64,000 nt of DNA from Streptomyces sp. NBC_01591 (GCF_035918155.1 NZ_CP109327.1:4836001-4900000), one strand, 5' to 3'. Shown: positions 7,690 through 18,348, numbered from the stretch's first letter. A program made the numbers and translations. The notes: generated by a model not told the origin, from the sequence alone.

Positions 7690-7896
7690 ATGGCTCAGGG
7701 CACCGTCAAGTGGTTCAACGCGGAGAAGGGGTACGGCTTCATCGCGGTCGACGGTGGTGCGGATGTTTTCGTCCACTACAGCGCGATCCAGATGGACGGG
7801 TACCGCACCCTCGAAGAGGGTCAGCGAGTTGAATTCGAGATCTCGCAGGGCCAGAAGGGGCCGCAGGCAGACATGGTCAAGCTCGCCGTCGGCTGA
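7690..7896 (+). CDS. Cold-shock protein, CspA family
   Basis: The 68-aa single cold-shock domain (OB fold) binds single-stranded RNA and DNA. It starts [20 protein letters not shown], containing RNP-1 (KGYGFI), and continues [10 protein letters not shown] (RNP-2) and [19 protein letters not shown]. Length and ends are typical of Streptomyces Csp proteins. It is monocistronic, flanked by the long leader upstream and a hairpin at 7928-7970. Confidence 0.95.
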   Translation: MAQGTVKWFNAEKGYGFIAVDGGADVFVHYSAIQMDGYRTLEEGQRVEFEISQGQKGPQADMVKLAVG

Positions 7897-7927
7897 GTTC
7901 GGCGCGGTCGGCCAACGACACCACTCA

Positions 7928-7970
7928 CGCACTGAGGGCCCGTACCCCGGGGGTACGGGCCCTCAGTGCG
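7928..7970. terminator. Terminator hairpin after the cold-shock gene
   Basis: This is a near-perfect 43-base palindrome starting CGCACTGAGGGCCCGTACC, with about 19 paired bases around a 3-5 nt loop. It lies 31 bases after the stop codon. Confidence 0.85.
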
Positions 7971-8034
7971 TCCCGGTGCGCCCTGAGCGCCCCGAGCCGC
8001 CCCCCGGCGCAGTGTCCACATCCCGAGGGGGACG

Positions 8035-8061
8035 CTTGCACTCTCGGGGGTCGAGTGCTAA
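8035..8061. promoter_or_regulatory. CIRCE operator 1 (HrcA)
   Basis: CTTGCACTC and GAGTGCTAA are separated by 9 bases, one mismatch from the CIRCE consensus TTAGCACTC-N9-GAGTGCTAA. It lies upstream of groEL and would bind the HrcA repressor, giving heat-shock induction. Confidence 0.9.
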
Positions 8062-8070
8062 TCATTGGCG

Positions 8071-9846
<1,776 letters not shown>

Positions 9847-9888
9847 TCCTGACGGATCGGTAGTTCCGGCACAGCTTCACAGCTCTGC

Positions 9889-9928
9889 CGCGTGGGCCCC
9901 GGGACCAGCTGGTCCCGGGGCCCACGCG
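9889..9928. terminator. groEL terminator (perfect 40-bp palindrome)
   Basis: The arms (9889-9908 and 9909-9928) are fully complementary, with AGCT at the centre. It lies 42 bases after the groEL stop and 20 bases before the end of the convergent hydrolase gene, so it can serve both directions. Confidence 0.9.
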
Positions 9929-9947
9929 CGTTCCCCACCTGTCGGCG

Positions 9948-11282
9948 CTACCGCGCGAACACCATCTCCGGGAAGCGTTGCGAGGGCCCGTCCAGCAGAT
10001 GGTCGTCGCGCCCGCGCAGCCACCGGTCGAAGAACGACGCCACGTACGCCCGGTTCGCGGCCAGCGCCCGGCCCGGCGGCACCGTCCCGACCGCTCCGGC
10101 GAGCCCGCCCTCCGGCACCGCGCCCTGCCGGGCCAGCTGGGGCAGCAGCACCTCGGCGTCCGTGTACGAGGCGTGCCGCGAACCGGTCAGCGTCACATCG
10201 GCCTTCCAGCCGCGGGTGTTCGCCCAGAACGCCGCCCACGACGGCTGTTGCCGGTAGTCGCCCGAGCCCTCGCTCCCGGTCCCCATCAGCAGCAACGGCC
10301 GGTCGAGCCCGTCCAGGGCCACGCTGCTCAGGTGGGTACCGTCCGGTTCCCGCCCGCCGACGTAGTCCATTACGCCGTCCATGTTGATGCCCGCCCGGAC
10401 GCGCCGGTCGTCGTGCATCGTCTGCGCCGTGGTGAACCCGCCCGCGGACTGGCCGAACATGCCGACCCGGCGCAGATCGAGCGCTCCGCCGAACCGTGTC
10501 CGGTTCAGCCGGGCCAGCTCGTCGAGCAGGAACCTGCTGTCGGCGACCCGTACCGCCACGACCTTCTCCAGCAGAGCGCTGATCGCCTCCGGGTCGGTCG
10601 GCGGCGTCCCGTCGAAGATCCGCATGGTGGCCAGCCGGCCGTCGGGGAACTCGACCTCGGTCGCCTCGTGGGTGTGGTCGATCGTGACGACGGCGTACCC
10701 CCGGCTCGCCAGGTCCTCCACGAGCGCGGTGTTCCAGGTTCGCGGGTCACCGAGCCCGGGAGAGTACAACACCACGGGCAGTTGCCCGGCCCGGTGGTCG
10801 ACGGGTGCGTCCTCGTGCGCGTGGGTGAGCGTCGCGCCCCAGTCGACGCTCCCGGGCGCCAGTCCCAGGTTGAGCGCCGCGGCTCCCTCCGCGCTCCCGA
10901 AGTGGGCCGCCGCCCCGGCCGTCATCTGCGACACGGCACGCCCCGGTCCGCCCGGCCGGGCCGGGTACCAGAGGCTGACCATCAGCTCCCGGTGGGCGGA
11001 GGTGCCCGGCACCCAGGGCTCGGTCCGCGAGCGGTCGACGAGGTGGAGCGCGACGCTTCCGACGGCGAACGGACCGGTGGGACGCGGGAGTTCGGCCTTC
11101 GGTAGCGAGGACCGGCGGGTGGCCGGCCCCCCGGAGGTCCGCCCGGTCGCGGCGGCGGGTGACGGCAGGGCGCTCGTGGCCAGCAACGCCGAAGCCGCCA
11201 GTCCGGTGACGAGCACCTGACGACGGCTGTGACTACGGCTGCGGCTGCGGTCGCGACTCGGAATGTGCGGGACGGCTGTCAC
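9948..11282 (-). CDS. Secreted alpha/beta hydrolase, PAF-acetylhydrolase/lipase-like
   Basis: The 444-aa exported serine hydrolase has an N-terminus with a twin-arginine pattern and hydrophobic core (SRRQVLVTGLAASALLATSA) followed by an Ala-rich cleavage region. The mature part has LPVVLYSPGLGDPRTWNTAL, the nucleophile elbow MFGQSAGGFT (GxSxG), NMDGVMDYV and a late His in TGSRHASYTD. This order fits the plasma PAF-acetylhydrolase family, which cleaves short acyl esters or lipids. GTG at 11282 is chosen because GGGGGAG precedes it by six bases. Earlier starts lack this. Confidence 0.82.
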   Translation of the reverse strand: MTAVPHIPSRDRSRSRSHSRRQVLVTGLAASALLATSALPSPAAATGRTSGGPATRRSSLPKAELPRPTGPFAVGSVALHLVDRSRTEPWVPGTSAHRELMVSLWYPARPGGPGRAVSQMTAGAAAHFGSAEGAAALNLGLAPGSVDWGATLTHAHEDAPVDHRAGQLPVVLYSPGLGDPRTWNTALVEDLASRGYAVVTIDHTHEATEVEFPDGRLATMRIFDGTPPTDPEAISALLEKVVAVRVADSRFLLDELARLNRTRFGGALDLRRVGMFGQSAGGFTTAQTMHDDRRVRAGINMDGVMDYVGGREPDGTHLSSVALDGLDRPLLLMGTGSEGSGDYRQQPSWAAFWANTRGWKADVTLTGSRHASYTDAEVLLPQLARQGAVPEGGLAGAVGTVPPGRALAANRAYVASFFDRWLRGRDDHLLDGPSQRFPEMVFAR

Positions 11283-11318
11283 GTGGGGCTCCCCCGTAGG
11301 TCTGCGGTCGACGCGCCC

Positions 11319-11340
11319 ACGATGCCCGCCGGAGCATCGT
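11319..11340. terminator. Short hairpin between the two hydrolase genes
   Basis: ACGATGC and GCATCGT pair over an 8-nt loop, 37 bases upstream of the start of the secreted hydrolase gene. It could be a terminator for the upstream gene or part of a leader. Confidence 0.4.
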
Positions 11341-11394
11341 GAGCGCGTGATACCGCAGTCCCCACTTCGTCGTGAGCGCCTGGCTCCCCGGTAT

Positions 11395-11438
11395 GACGGG
11401 ACGTCGGACACCGCGACGCTTCCGCGTTACGTCCCGTC
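11395..11438 (-). terminator. Inverted repeat at the end of the PGAP1-like hydrolase gene
   Basis: GACGGGACGT (11395-11404) pairs with ACGTCCCGTC (11429-11438), and a smaller stem sits inside the loop. It begins immediately after the stop codon of the gene at 11439-12680. Confidence 0.6.
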
Positions 11439-12680
11439 CTACGGCAGGCGGTCGAGGAGCCAGGTGCAGAGTTCCTCCGTCACGAGGGTGTGTCCCTCGT
11501 TCCGGGAAGCGAGCTTGAACTCGTCCAGCCCGCTCGCGTCCTCCGAGGGCTCCGAGATGTTCTTGTACAGCTCCTCGTCCGTGTCCAGATCGCCGACATC
11601 GACCGCGCTGACGGACGGCACGAAGCAGTGCGACCGGATGCGTACGTCGGTCTTGAAGCCGAGGATCGGGCTCAGGGCGTTCAGCCCGTCGGCGAGGATG
11701 CCGAAGCCTTCGAGTGAGCCGCCGGGTGCGCCGTCGATCGACGGGAGCCCTTTCGTGCGGACCTCGTTGGTCTTCAGCGTCACCACTCGCAGCTTCGCGA
11801 CGAGTTCGTCGGGGCCCGGCGCCTGGGTGTAGAGCTTGGTTCCCACGACCGACAGGCCCTTGCCCTCCAGGGCCAGTTCGCCCGCCCGCACATCGGTGCC
11901 GGTGCCGTCGGCCACGCCGTTGGCGACGCCGATCAGCCGGGGCCGGCGCGGCCATTGGCCGACGGCTGCCATCTCGGCGAGGAACTGGGCGCGCAAGACG
12001 CTCTGGTCCGGTGTGTCGTCCCACTTCTCGATGTGTCGCCACAGCAGCTGCTGGGCGGCCGGGCTGTTGATCTGGTCGGAGAACCGGCTGTCGAGATCCT
12101 TGATGTAGTGCGCGAACGCCTGGAGCGCGATCGGGATCCAGGCGCCGCGGTGCGGGCTGTCGTACGAGAAGTACAGCGCCGTCTGGTGGTCGATGCCTTC
12201 GTACTCCAACTTGGCCAGCGCATGCCGGGTGACGAGCCCGCCCATGCTGAACCCGCCGACGGCCAGCGGAGTGAAGTCCTGTCGTTCTTCGATGGCCCGC
12301 ATGATCGCGGCCTGCGCGGTGCGGGAGTTGTCCAGAATCGATGCACTGCGTTCGTGGAAGCCGAGAAGGATGACGTCATGGCCACGGCGGCGCAGCTCGC
12401 TGATGAGCGCGTAGTCGCCGAACTCCATGATCTCCCAGGAGAATTCCAGCTCGCTCGGCCCCGTGTTGAAGCCGTCGGCGAAGATGACCGGCCGTACGAG
12501 GCCGGTGTTCCCCTCGCCGTAGTAGACCCAGGCGGTACCGCCCGGCAGGTCCCACACGGTGCTGGGCGGCAGCGGGAGGGAGACGGGCTTCTCCGCGTCC
12601 AGGCGGGGGCCGGGGGCCAGGGCGATGGGGGGCTTGTCGCGGAGCTCGGAGACGATCTGCTCGTGGGACGGTTCGGACAT
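11439..12680 (-). CDS. Alpha/beta-hydrolase superfamily protein
   Basis: The 413-aa protein has no signal peptide. A hydrolase core is visible: VRPVIFADGFNTGPSELEFS, ELRRRGHDVILLGFHERSAS and the elbow AVGGFSMGGLVTRHALAKLE (GxSxG), followed by SYDSPHRGAWIP. The pattern resembles PGAP1-like or lipase-type hydrolases with a large C-terminal cap. Substrate unknown. ATG at 12680 follows AAAGGGGA six bases upstream. It lies in tandem with the secreted hydrolase but is separated by 156 bp containing hairpins, so it is probably a separate transcript. Confidence 0.75.
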   Translation of the reverse strand: MSEPSHEQIVSELRDKPPIALAPGPRLDAEKPVSLPLPPSTVWDLPGGTAWVYYGEGNTGLVRPVIFADGFNTGPSELEFSWEIMEFGDYALISELRRRGHDVILLGFHERSASILDNSRTAQAAIMRAIEERQDFTPLAVGGFSMGGLVTRHALAKLEYEGIDHQTALYFSYDSPHRGAWIPIALQAFAHYIKDLDSRFSDQINSPAAQQLLWRHIEKWDDTPDQSVLRAQFLAEMAAVGQWPRRPRLIGVANGVADGTGTDVRAGELALEGKGLSVVGTKLYTQAPGPDELVAKLRVVTLKTNEVRTKGLPSIDGAPGGSLEGFGILADGLNALSPILGFKTDVRIRSHCFVPSVSAVDVGDLDTDEELYKNISEPSEDASGLDEFKLASRNEGHTLVTEELCTWLLDRLP

Positions 12681-12762
12681 GGTTCGTTCCCCTTTGGGAC
12701 GGTTGATTACGATGCGCGCCAAGAGGAGCACGCAACGTAGTGGCCAGGGGAGGGGAAGCGGA

Positions 12763-13686
12763 TCAAACCACTCCCAGGTGGGAGCCGGTTTTGGACACTT
12801 GGCGCGTTCTCGCGGACCGTCGGGCCAGCCCGGCCCGTACGTCGTTCATCCGGTTGCGTACGCCCTCCGCCGGTACGGCCCCGCTGGGCCTAGTAGGTAC
12901 GGCGACCGCTTCGCCCCGGCACGGCCTGCACCGGCCGCCGATCAGGGCCTCCGCGCTGCCCGGTGAGCGGCATTCGCTGCATTCGAGGGTGCGCAACACC
13001 GTTCGCTGTTGCGCCGGAGTGACTCGTTCGGGTGGCATCTTGTCGGTGAGCCGCCGTTGGACGAGGGCCGCCGCGTGGTGAACGGGGGTGGGGAGCCCGT
13101 CGGTGAGCGCGTGCAGCAGCTCCGCTTCCGTGGCGCCGCGCTCGAACCAGTCGGTGACCTGCGGTTCGAGCGCCGTGCAGTCCGCCGCCGACAGCGTGAG
13201 CGTGGGTGCGGTACGGCCCAGCGCGGCGAGGAGCGCGAACGCGCGGGAGCGGGTAGGTCGTTGGGGCCGCTCGGGCGGTACGTCGCCCCGGGTGAAAGCC
13301 GCCCACCACTCGTCGTCCCGCGCGGTCCGGGAGAAGAACGTCCGGGTCACCCAGAGCAGCACCTCGTCGTTGGCGACGCACTCGCTGCCGCGCCGCAGGT
13401 GCCCGGCGTCCTGGAGCCGGTTGAGTGCGGTACGCAGCGCGCACTGCCCGTACGGGAGGACCTTGGCCAGCGTCTTCACGGAGATGTCGGCGCCCTCGGG
13501 CAGCCGGTCGATGTACGCGGCGATGGACGCCTCGCGGGCTGGGAGGTGAGTGAAAGCGCGTTCGGTACGCGGACGTTGATCGGAGGCCGAGCGCTTGCCG
13601 TAACCCGGATTGGCCATCGGGTGCGGGGGTGTGGGCAGGGATACGTGCGGTGCGCACGGGGCAGCACTAAGCTGGCTGTCAGCCAT
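12763..13686 (-). CDS. Winged-helix regulator with C-terminal zinc ribbon
   Basis: The 307-aa protein has a winged-helix pattern at residues ~50-100 (AAYIDRLPEGADISVKTLAK, then RTALNRLQDAGHLRRGSE). A helical middle follows, then a four-Cys zinc ribbon near residue 235 (LECSECRSPG...GGRCRPCRG), and a basic tail. This architecture recurs in Streptomyces as MarR-like or HTH regulators of unknown target. ATG at 13686 opens the frame. The last codons include a near-palindrome (ACTCCCAGGTGGGAG, 12769-12783) that recurs near 13942. Confidence 0.7.
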   Translation of the reverse strand: MADSQLSAAPCAPHVSLPTPPHPMANPGYGKRSASDQRPRTERAFTHLPAREASIAAYIDRLPEGADISVKTLAKVLPYGQCALRTALNRLQDAGHLRRGSECVANDEVLLWVTRTFFSRTARDDEWWAAFTRGDVPPERPQRPTRSRAFALLAALGRTAPTLTLSAADCTALEPQVTDWFERGATEAELLHALTDGLPTPVHHAAALVQRRLTDKMPPERVTPAQQRTVLRTLECSECRSPGSAEALIGGRCRPCRGEAVAVPTRPSGAVPAEGVRNRMNDVRAGLARRSARTRQVSKTGSHLGVV

Positions 13687-14129
13687 CAGATCGCTCCTCC
13701 TGAACGATCGAAGTGGTCAGGCCCCTGGTTTCGGTGTTCCAGCACCTGCAGGGGCCGTTCTGCGTTTTACGTTGTTCTGCATTCTTCGTTCTGTATTCGG
13801 CACGCTAGAGCGTCGCCACCATCCGTGGCAAGTCGGTCACGAGAAGTCAACTCGCCGCTCGGGGTGGGTGGGTGGGAAGTGGCCCACCTCCCATTCCTCG
13901 GAAAGAGCGCTCGGACTTCGCGGCTTGAGCTCCGGGTGGAACATCCCAGGTGGGAGGGGCGTGCGCAGTGATCCGAATGCGCCGGGTGCGCTCCGAATGC
14001 GCCGCCGCTGACGGGGTGGACCGGTGGGGCGCGACGCGGAAAACGGGAAAGGGGCGGCGGGCTCCTGTGATCTTGGGTGCCGGGCCGACTGGCCCATAAT
14101 TCCCCCACTCAACTCGTACGAGGAGTCCC
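13687..14129. other. 443-bp divergent intergenic region; no gene seen
   Basis: It separates the zinc-ribbon regulator gene (leftward) from the secreted-protein gene (rightward), so it should hold both promoters. The part near 13760-13800 is unusually AT-rich (GTTTTACGTTGTTCTG). A CATCCCAGGTGGGAG motif lies near 13940, resembling one at the 3' end of the regulator gene. No credible open frame was seen. Confidence 0.4.
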
Positions 14130-14594
14130 GTGCGTATCCGTTCGATCCTCTCTCTCGCCGTGTCCGCCGTCGCGGCCGTGGCGCTGGCCACCCCGGCCCA
14201 GGCCGCCGACGACGGCGCCTACCTCATCCGTGACTTGCGCAGCGGTCAGTGTCTCGCGGGCGGCGAAGGCCCGCTCGGGGGCCATGTCGAGCCGTGCAAC
14301 CCCGGCACCGTGTGGGAGATCCGCAATCAGGGCGACGGCCAGGTCCGGATCGTCGACCCGCGAAGCGAGGACCGCTGCCTGGCGCTTTCGCCGGTCCGGA
14401 TCTACCCGCCGGTGGTGTGGGTGGACCAGTGCGGCAACAGCCCCGACCAGTGGTCGATCCTGGGCCCGGACAACGGCGAGCCGGTTTCCATCGCCCTCGA
14501 ACGGGGCGCGTTCGGCTACCTGACCACGGAGGGCAACCGCGTGGTCCTTCTCCCCGGCGACAGGCCCCAGTGGTCCCTGCAGCGGCTCGGCTAG
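14130..14594 (+). CDS. Small secreted protein, ricin-type beta-trefoil-like
   Basis: The 154-aa exported protein has a signal peptide (MRIRSILSLAVSAVAAVALA, then TPAQA-ADD) that leaves about 130 residues. Two repeats with the trefoil look follow: DLRSGQCLAGGEGPLGGHVE...CNPGTVWEI and DPRSEDRCLALSPV...DQCGNSPDQWSILG. These are QxW-like carbohydrate-binding folds, although the canonical QxW is reduced to VWEI, QWSI and QWSL. GTG at 14130 follows CGAGGAGTCCC. It probably binds an extracellular glycan. No catalytic domain is attached. Confidence 0.75.
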   Translation: MRIRSILSLAVSAVAAVALATPAQAADDGAYLIRDLRSGQCLAGGEGPLGGHVEPCNPGTVWEIRNQGDGQVRIVDPRSEDRCLALSPVRIYPPVVWVDQCGNSPDQWSILGPDNGEPVSIALERGAFGYLTTEGNRVVLLPGDRPQWSLQRLG

Positions 14595-14609
14595 TTCGCC
14601 GCACATTGC

Positions 14610-14647
14610 GTGACCGGGCCCGGGGCTTGAGCTCCGGGCCCGGTCAC
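14610..14647 (+). terminator. Terminator of the secreted trefoil gene
   Basis: GTGACCGGGCCCGG pairs with CCGGGCCCGGTCAC around a 10-nt loop, 15 bases after the stop codon. Confidence 0.85.
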
Positions 14648-14842
14648 GTTTCTGCGGGCGTTGTTCCTGGCAGCGGCGGCTCGGAGTGTGGGGGAGCGCG
14701 GCGCCGTGCCGACTGTGCCTCGGAACCACTCGATGCGGTGAACATCACGGAGAGTGATGGTATCGTTGCGTGTGGTGCCGCTACGTTCTGTAATCACCGG
14801 CTGCCGTGGGGCGGTCCGGTGGGAAGTGAACGGGAGGCGCAG

Positions 14843-15263
14843 ATGATGAAGTCGAAGTCAGTGGCGTGTGCGTTGCTCGCGGCCGGGTTGTTCTTCGGCG
14901 GGGCAGGGGCTGCGATGGCTGCCGGGTGGCAGAAGATTTCGGGCCTGGGCAGTACGGGCGTAGAGCTCTCCAGGGCGAAATACCGCTTCAATCCTGCGGG
15001 TCAAAATCACGGAGGATTCGAATGGTTGGGCGATCTAGTGGACGCCGATCCGGGCGATGGCCACAACGTGTACGTCCAAGTGCGGTGTCGAGGGGTACAG
15101 CTGGAATCGCTTCAACGGTAAGCAGAAGAAGGCAGTTCATCTCCACAAGACCGTCTATGACGGTGCGGCCCAGTACACCGGCCAAGCCTTCATCCGCGCA
15201 TGCCGTGACCGCGGTTCGCTCCGTCCGGACAACTGCTCACCGACCAAGCACTACAAGAAGTAG
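14843..15263 (+). pseudogene. Small secreted cationic protein gene with a +1 frameshift
   Basis: From ATG 14843 (after GGGAGGCGC), a signal peptide is clear (MMKSKSVACALLAAGLFFGG...AAMA). The mature start AGWQKISGLGSTGVELSRAK runs in frame to about 15091. The frame then ends at TAA 15121, but the next frame continues plausibly as VEGYSWNRFNGKQKKAVHLH...ACRDRGSLRPDNCSPTKHYKK to TAG 15261-15263. Removing one base in CGGTGTCGAG (about 15090-15095) joins both into a ~136-aa basic protein. An ABC exporter follows, so it may be the exported substrate. Sequencing error or programmed shifting remain possible. Confidence 0.65.
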
Positions 15264-15318
15264 CTACCGCCAGGATCCGGGCGGAAGCGCCTGGATCCGC
15301 TCTCCCGAGGGGGTTCAG

Positions 15319-16011
15319 ATCAACCAGGTCAGTGGTTCGGAGATCCTGTCAGTAGAGGGCGTCGACCTTTCCTACGGCAGCACGCTCGCGGTCAGAGGTG
15401 CTCGGCTCTCCGTCAGTCGGGGCGAGGTCGTGGCGATCAGCGGGCAGAGCGGTTCAGGCAAGTCATCTCTGCTGTATTGCCTCGCGGGAGTTCTGCCGGC
15501 CAGTCGCGGGGTCATCCGCTTTGAGGGGCGTTCGCTGCGGGAGTTCGGGGACGAGGAACTGAGTGCGCTCCGGCGGGACCGATTCGGATTTGTCTTCCAG
15601 TACGGCGAGTTGCTGCCCGAGCTCACGGTCGAGGAAAACACGGCACTGCCGCTGCGGCTCGCCGGTCAACGCAAGGCGCAGGCACACGCGGCGGCCAGCG
15701 TAGTGCTCGGGCGGCTGGGCCTCGGCGACCTGCGCCAGAGAAGGCCCTCACAGGTGTCCGGCGGGCAGAGCCAACGAGTGGCTGTGGCACGTGCGTTGGT
15801 CCATCGGCCCGCCGTGGTCTTCGCCGATGAACCGACCGGTTCCCTGGACAGCGCGAACGCCACGGCAGTGCTGGAGGAGTTTCTGGAGCTCGCCCGATCG
15901 CAGGGAACGGCGGTGGTGCTCGTCACCCACGACCCTGCGGTGGCGGATCGGGCCGACAGTCGCTACACGATGACGGACGGCACCCTTACCGCAGCGCAGG
16001 TGGGGGTATGA
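15319..16011 (+). CDS. ABC transporter ATP-binding protein (MacB/LolD type), unusual start
   Basis: The ATPase shows Walker A AISGQSGSGKSSLLYCLAGV, Q-loop GFVFQYGELLPELTVEEN, signature QVSGGQSQRVAVARALVHRP, Walker B AVVFADEPTGSLD and the switch His in VVLVTHDPAVADR. It pairs with the FtsX-type permease, overlapping it by ATGA (16008-16011). No ATG, GTG or TTG occurs near the domain start. The only well-placed site is ATC at 15319, five bases after GAGGGGG, where an ATG would be expected. The nearest in-frame GTG is about 38 codons upstream, inside the secreted-protein gene. The start is therefore uncertain, possibly mutated. Confidence 0.85.
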   Translation: MNQVSGSEILSVEGVDLSYGSTLAVRGARLSVSRGEVVAISGQSGSGKSSLLYCLAGVLPASRGVIRFEGRSLREFGDEELSALRRDRFGFVFQYGELLPELTVEENTALPLRLAGQRKAQAHAAASVVLGRLGLGDLRQRRPSQVSGGQSQRVAVARALVHRPAVVFADEPTGSLDSANATAVLEEFLELARSQGTAVVLVTHDPAVADRADSRYTMTDGTLTAAQVGV

Positions 16012-18272
16012 GGGAACTCCTCCTGGGATTACGGCTGTTGCTGGGATCAGGGCGTGGCAACCGAACGCGCTTCTTACTGATGGTGCTGGGCGGATCGATC
16101 GGGGTGTGCTGCCTCGCGGCGGTCCTCACCATCCCGTCCATTCTTGACGCCCGGGACGGCCGGACCATGGGCCGGGAACCCCGGTTGGGCAAGGAGTCGG
16201 CGGGCGCAACGCTGGAGCTCACCCAGAATGATGCGTACGGATCACAACCTTTCCGCCGGGTCTTCTTGGCACGAGGCGAGCACGCCCCCGAGCCGCCGCC
16301 CGGCATTCTTGAAGTGCCTCGGCCCGGCGTTGTGTTCGTCTCGCCACGATTGCAGGAAGTCTTGGACCGGGAGCCGGGCCTGAGCGGTCTGCTGCCGGGA
16401 AAGGTGCACGGTCTGATCGGCCCCGAAGGCCTCGGGCACCCGAACGAACTCTTCGCGTACATCGGGATGCGCCCTGATCAGCTTCCCGAGGGAACGAGTG
16501 TTGCCGGGTTCGGGAAAAGATACGCCGACAGCCCGGCCGTCGAGCCGTCGACTCTCGACATCCTCCGCTTCACCCTGGCCGGCGTGGTGCTGCTGCCCCT
16601 GGCCGTCTTCCTCTCCGTGTGCGCCCGGCTCTCCGCGGCCACCAGGCTTCGTCGTCTCGCGGCACTGCGGTTGCTCGGTCTGAGCATCAAGGGCATTCAG
16701 CGGGTGAACGCCGCCGAGACGGTGGTTGCCGCCTTGCTCGGGGCGGTGCTCGGGCTCGCCGAGTACTGGGCCGTGAACCAGCTCGTCGCCCGCGTCGGGC
16801 TGCCTGGTCTGAAGTGGTACGTGGACGATGGCGCCCTCACGGCCACCACGATGGCCGTGTGCCTCATCGGCTGCCCGGTGCTGGCGTGGTTCGTGGGGAG
16901 AGCCGGGGCGGGGAGGGCGGCGGTGAATCCGTTGGCCACCCGGCGAAGTGCGGTGGCGAAACCGCCGCGGGCCTGGGGTGCGCTGCTACTGATCGCAGGC
17001 ATGGGGATCGTTGCCGGGTACTGCGTGCTCGGTGTGCTGGACCGGCCGCCGCGAGACACATCAGTGTCTGCTGTCTTGGTGCCCGTCGCCGTTGTCCTGG
17101 TCGGTGGCGGCCTCGTGCTGACGCTTCCGATCCTCAGCCACCGGCTCTCACGGCGAGTGGCCGGCGTCACCGGCTCGTTGTCGCTCGGGCTGGCGATGCG
17201 CCGGAACGAGGTGGAGCCGGGGAGCGCGCTCAGGGTCGCCTCCGGGCTGGTGTTGCTGGTCTTCGCCGCCTCCCTCGCCCAAGGCGTGCTGGTCGAGTTG
17301 AACCAGGTGTCCCGTCCGAACACCGTCCAGCAGGACTACCGCATCCCGCTCGACAGTGTCGACGCAGCTGACGAGAATGCTTTGACACTCCTGCCCGGTG
17401 TGAAGGGAAGCGTTACCGAGCTGCGGTCCTGGTTCGACCCGAACGTGGATGAGCCCCCGCCGGAGATTTCCGCCACGGTGGCCACCTGCGCACAGCTCGC
17501 CGAGGTGGTGATCGACACCACGGGGTGCGTGGACGGACAGGTCATGCGGCTCACGCAGGTCGGCCTGCCGCCCGAGGCGGACCGGCCCGGCGAGGCGTAC
17601 CCCTTCCGATTCCGGCAGGGCTCGCGGCAAAGGACCGTGACCTTCACCGTTCCGCACCAGGAGGTCCGTTTCCAAGCCCATGCGCTGTCGGCCGTGGGCT
17701 CGGCAATTTTGGTGCCCCCGTCGAAGTTGCCCAGGGGTGCCCGGCCGGACAGTTCCACACTCGTCCTGACAAGCAGTCCGGATCCGGCGGTCGTGCGTGA
17801 GGTGCTCGACGGTATCGGGGGTATCGCGCCCACCGCCGCCGTCGATCTGGTGGGGACGAACGTCGAGGGTATGCAGCAGATCGCGGTCGTCAAGGCGTTG
17901 CTCGGGGCAGGGATGGTGTTGGGGCTGGTGATCGGCGTCGCTGCCTACCTGGTGTCCGTGACCGACCGGGCCGTTGAACGCAGAGCTCAGGTCACCGCGC
18001 TCTCCTTGCTCGGCGCGCGCCCTCGGACGCTGCGTGCGGTGCAGTGCGCCCAGGTGGTTCTGCCGCTGATGGTCGGGCTCGTGCTCGCCCTGGTGACCGG
18101 GAAGCTCACCGAGTCCAGCTATCTGATCACTGGTGGCGGTGCGGTGTTCTGGGACGGGGAGGGCATTCCGTTGTTGCTGTTCTCGGCGTTGGGTGTGGTG
18201 GTGGTCGCGGCGGTGGGGGCGTTGCCGTTGGTGGGGCGGCGGGTGAACCCCGAGCTGATCAGACGGGACTGA
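16008..18272 (+). CDS. FtsX-like ABC transporter permease
   Basis: The 754-aa membrane protein has an N-terminal helix (FLLMVLGGSIGVCCLAAVL) followed by a ~160-residue extracytoplasmic segment. A first cluster of helices includes LAGVVLLPLAVFLSVCARLS, with AATRLRRLAALRLLGLSIKG, the FtsX cytoplasmic loop. A second unit has a large external domain (~residues 440-610) and closing helices ending VVVVAAVGALPLVGRRVNPE. The duplicated FtsX layout is that of MacB/bacteriocin-type exporters. It is translationally coupled to the ATPase and lies downstream of the small secreted peptide gene, which may be its substrate. Confidence 0.85.
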   Translation: MRELLLGLRLLLGSGRGNRTRFLLMVLGGSIGVCCLAAVLTIPSILDARDGRTMGREPRLGKESAGATLELTQNDAYGSQPFRRVFLARGEHAPEPPPGILEVPRPGVVFVSPRLQEVLDREPGLSGLLPGKVHGLIGPEGLGHPNELFAYIGMRPDQLPEGTSVAGFGKRYADSPAVEPSTLDILRFTLAGVVLLPLAVFLSVCARLSAATRLRRLAALRLLGLSIKGIQRVNAAETVVAALLGAVLGLAEYWAVNQLVARVGLPGLKWYVDDGALTATTMAVCLIGCPVLAWFVGRAGAGRAAVNPLATRRSAVAKPPRAWGALLLIAGMGIVAGYCVLGVLDRPPRDTSVSAVLVPVAVVLVGGGLVLTLPILSHRLSRRVAGVTGSLSLGLAMRRNEVEPGSALRVASGLVLLVFAASLAQGVLVELNQVSRPNTVQQDYRIPLDSVDAADENALTLLPGVKGSVTELRSWFDPNVDEPPPEISATVATCAQLAEVVIDTTGCVDGQVMRLTQVGLPPEADRPGEAYPFRFRQGSRQRTVTFTVPHQEVRFQAHALSAVGSAILVPPSKLPRGARPDSSTLVLTSSPDPAVVREVLDGIGGIAPTAAVDLVGTNVEGMQQIAVVKALLGAGMVLGLVIGVAAYLVSVTDRAVERRAQVTALSLLGARPRTLRAVQCAQVVLPLMVGLVLALVTGKLTESSYLITGGGAVFWDGEGIPLLLFSALGVVVVAAVGALPLVGRRVNPELIRRD

Positions 18273-18290
18273 TCCGTGGTCCGGGGCCTG

Positions 18291-18335
18291 GTGTGCCGGA
18301 AGGGGCAGGAACAGCCTGTCCCTGTTCCGGCACAC
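18291..18335. terminator. Bidirectional terminator
   Basis: GTGTGCCGGAA (18291-18301) pairs with TTCCGGCACAC (18325-18335), with an inner GGGCAGG/CCTGTCCC stem. It lies between the convergent permease and ferredoxin genes. Confidence 0.8.
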
Positions 18336-18348
18336 CGGGCAGGGCGGG

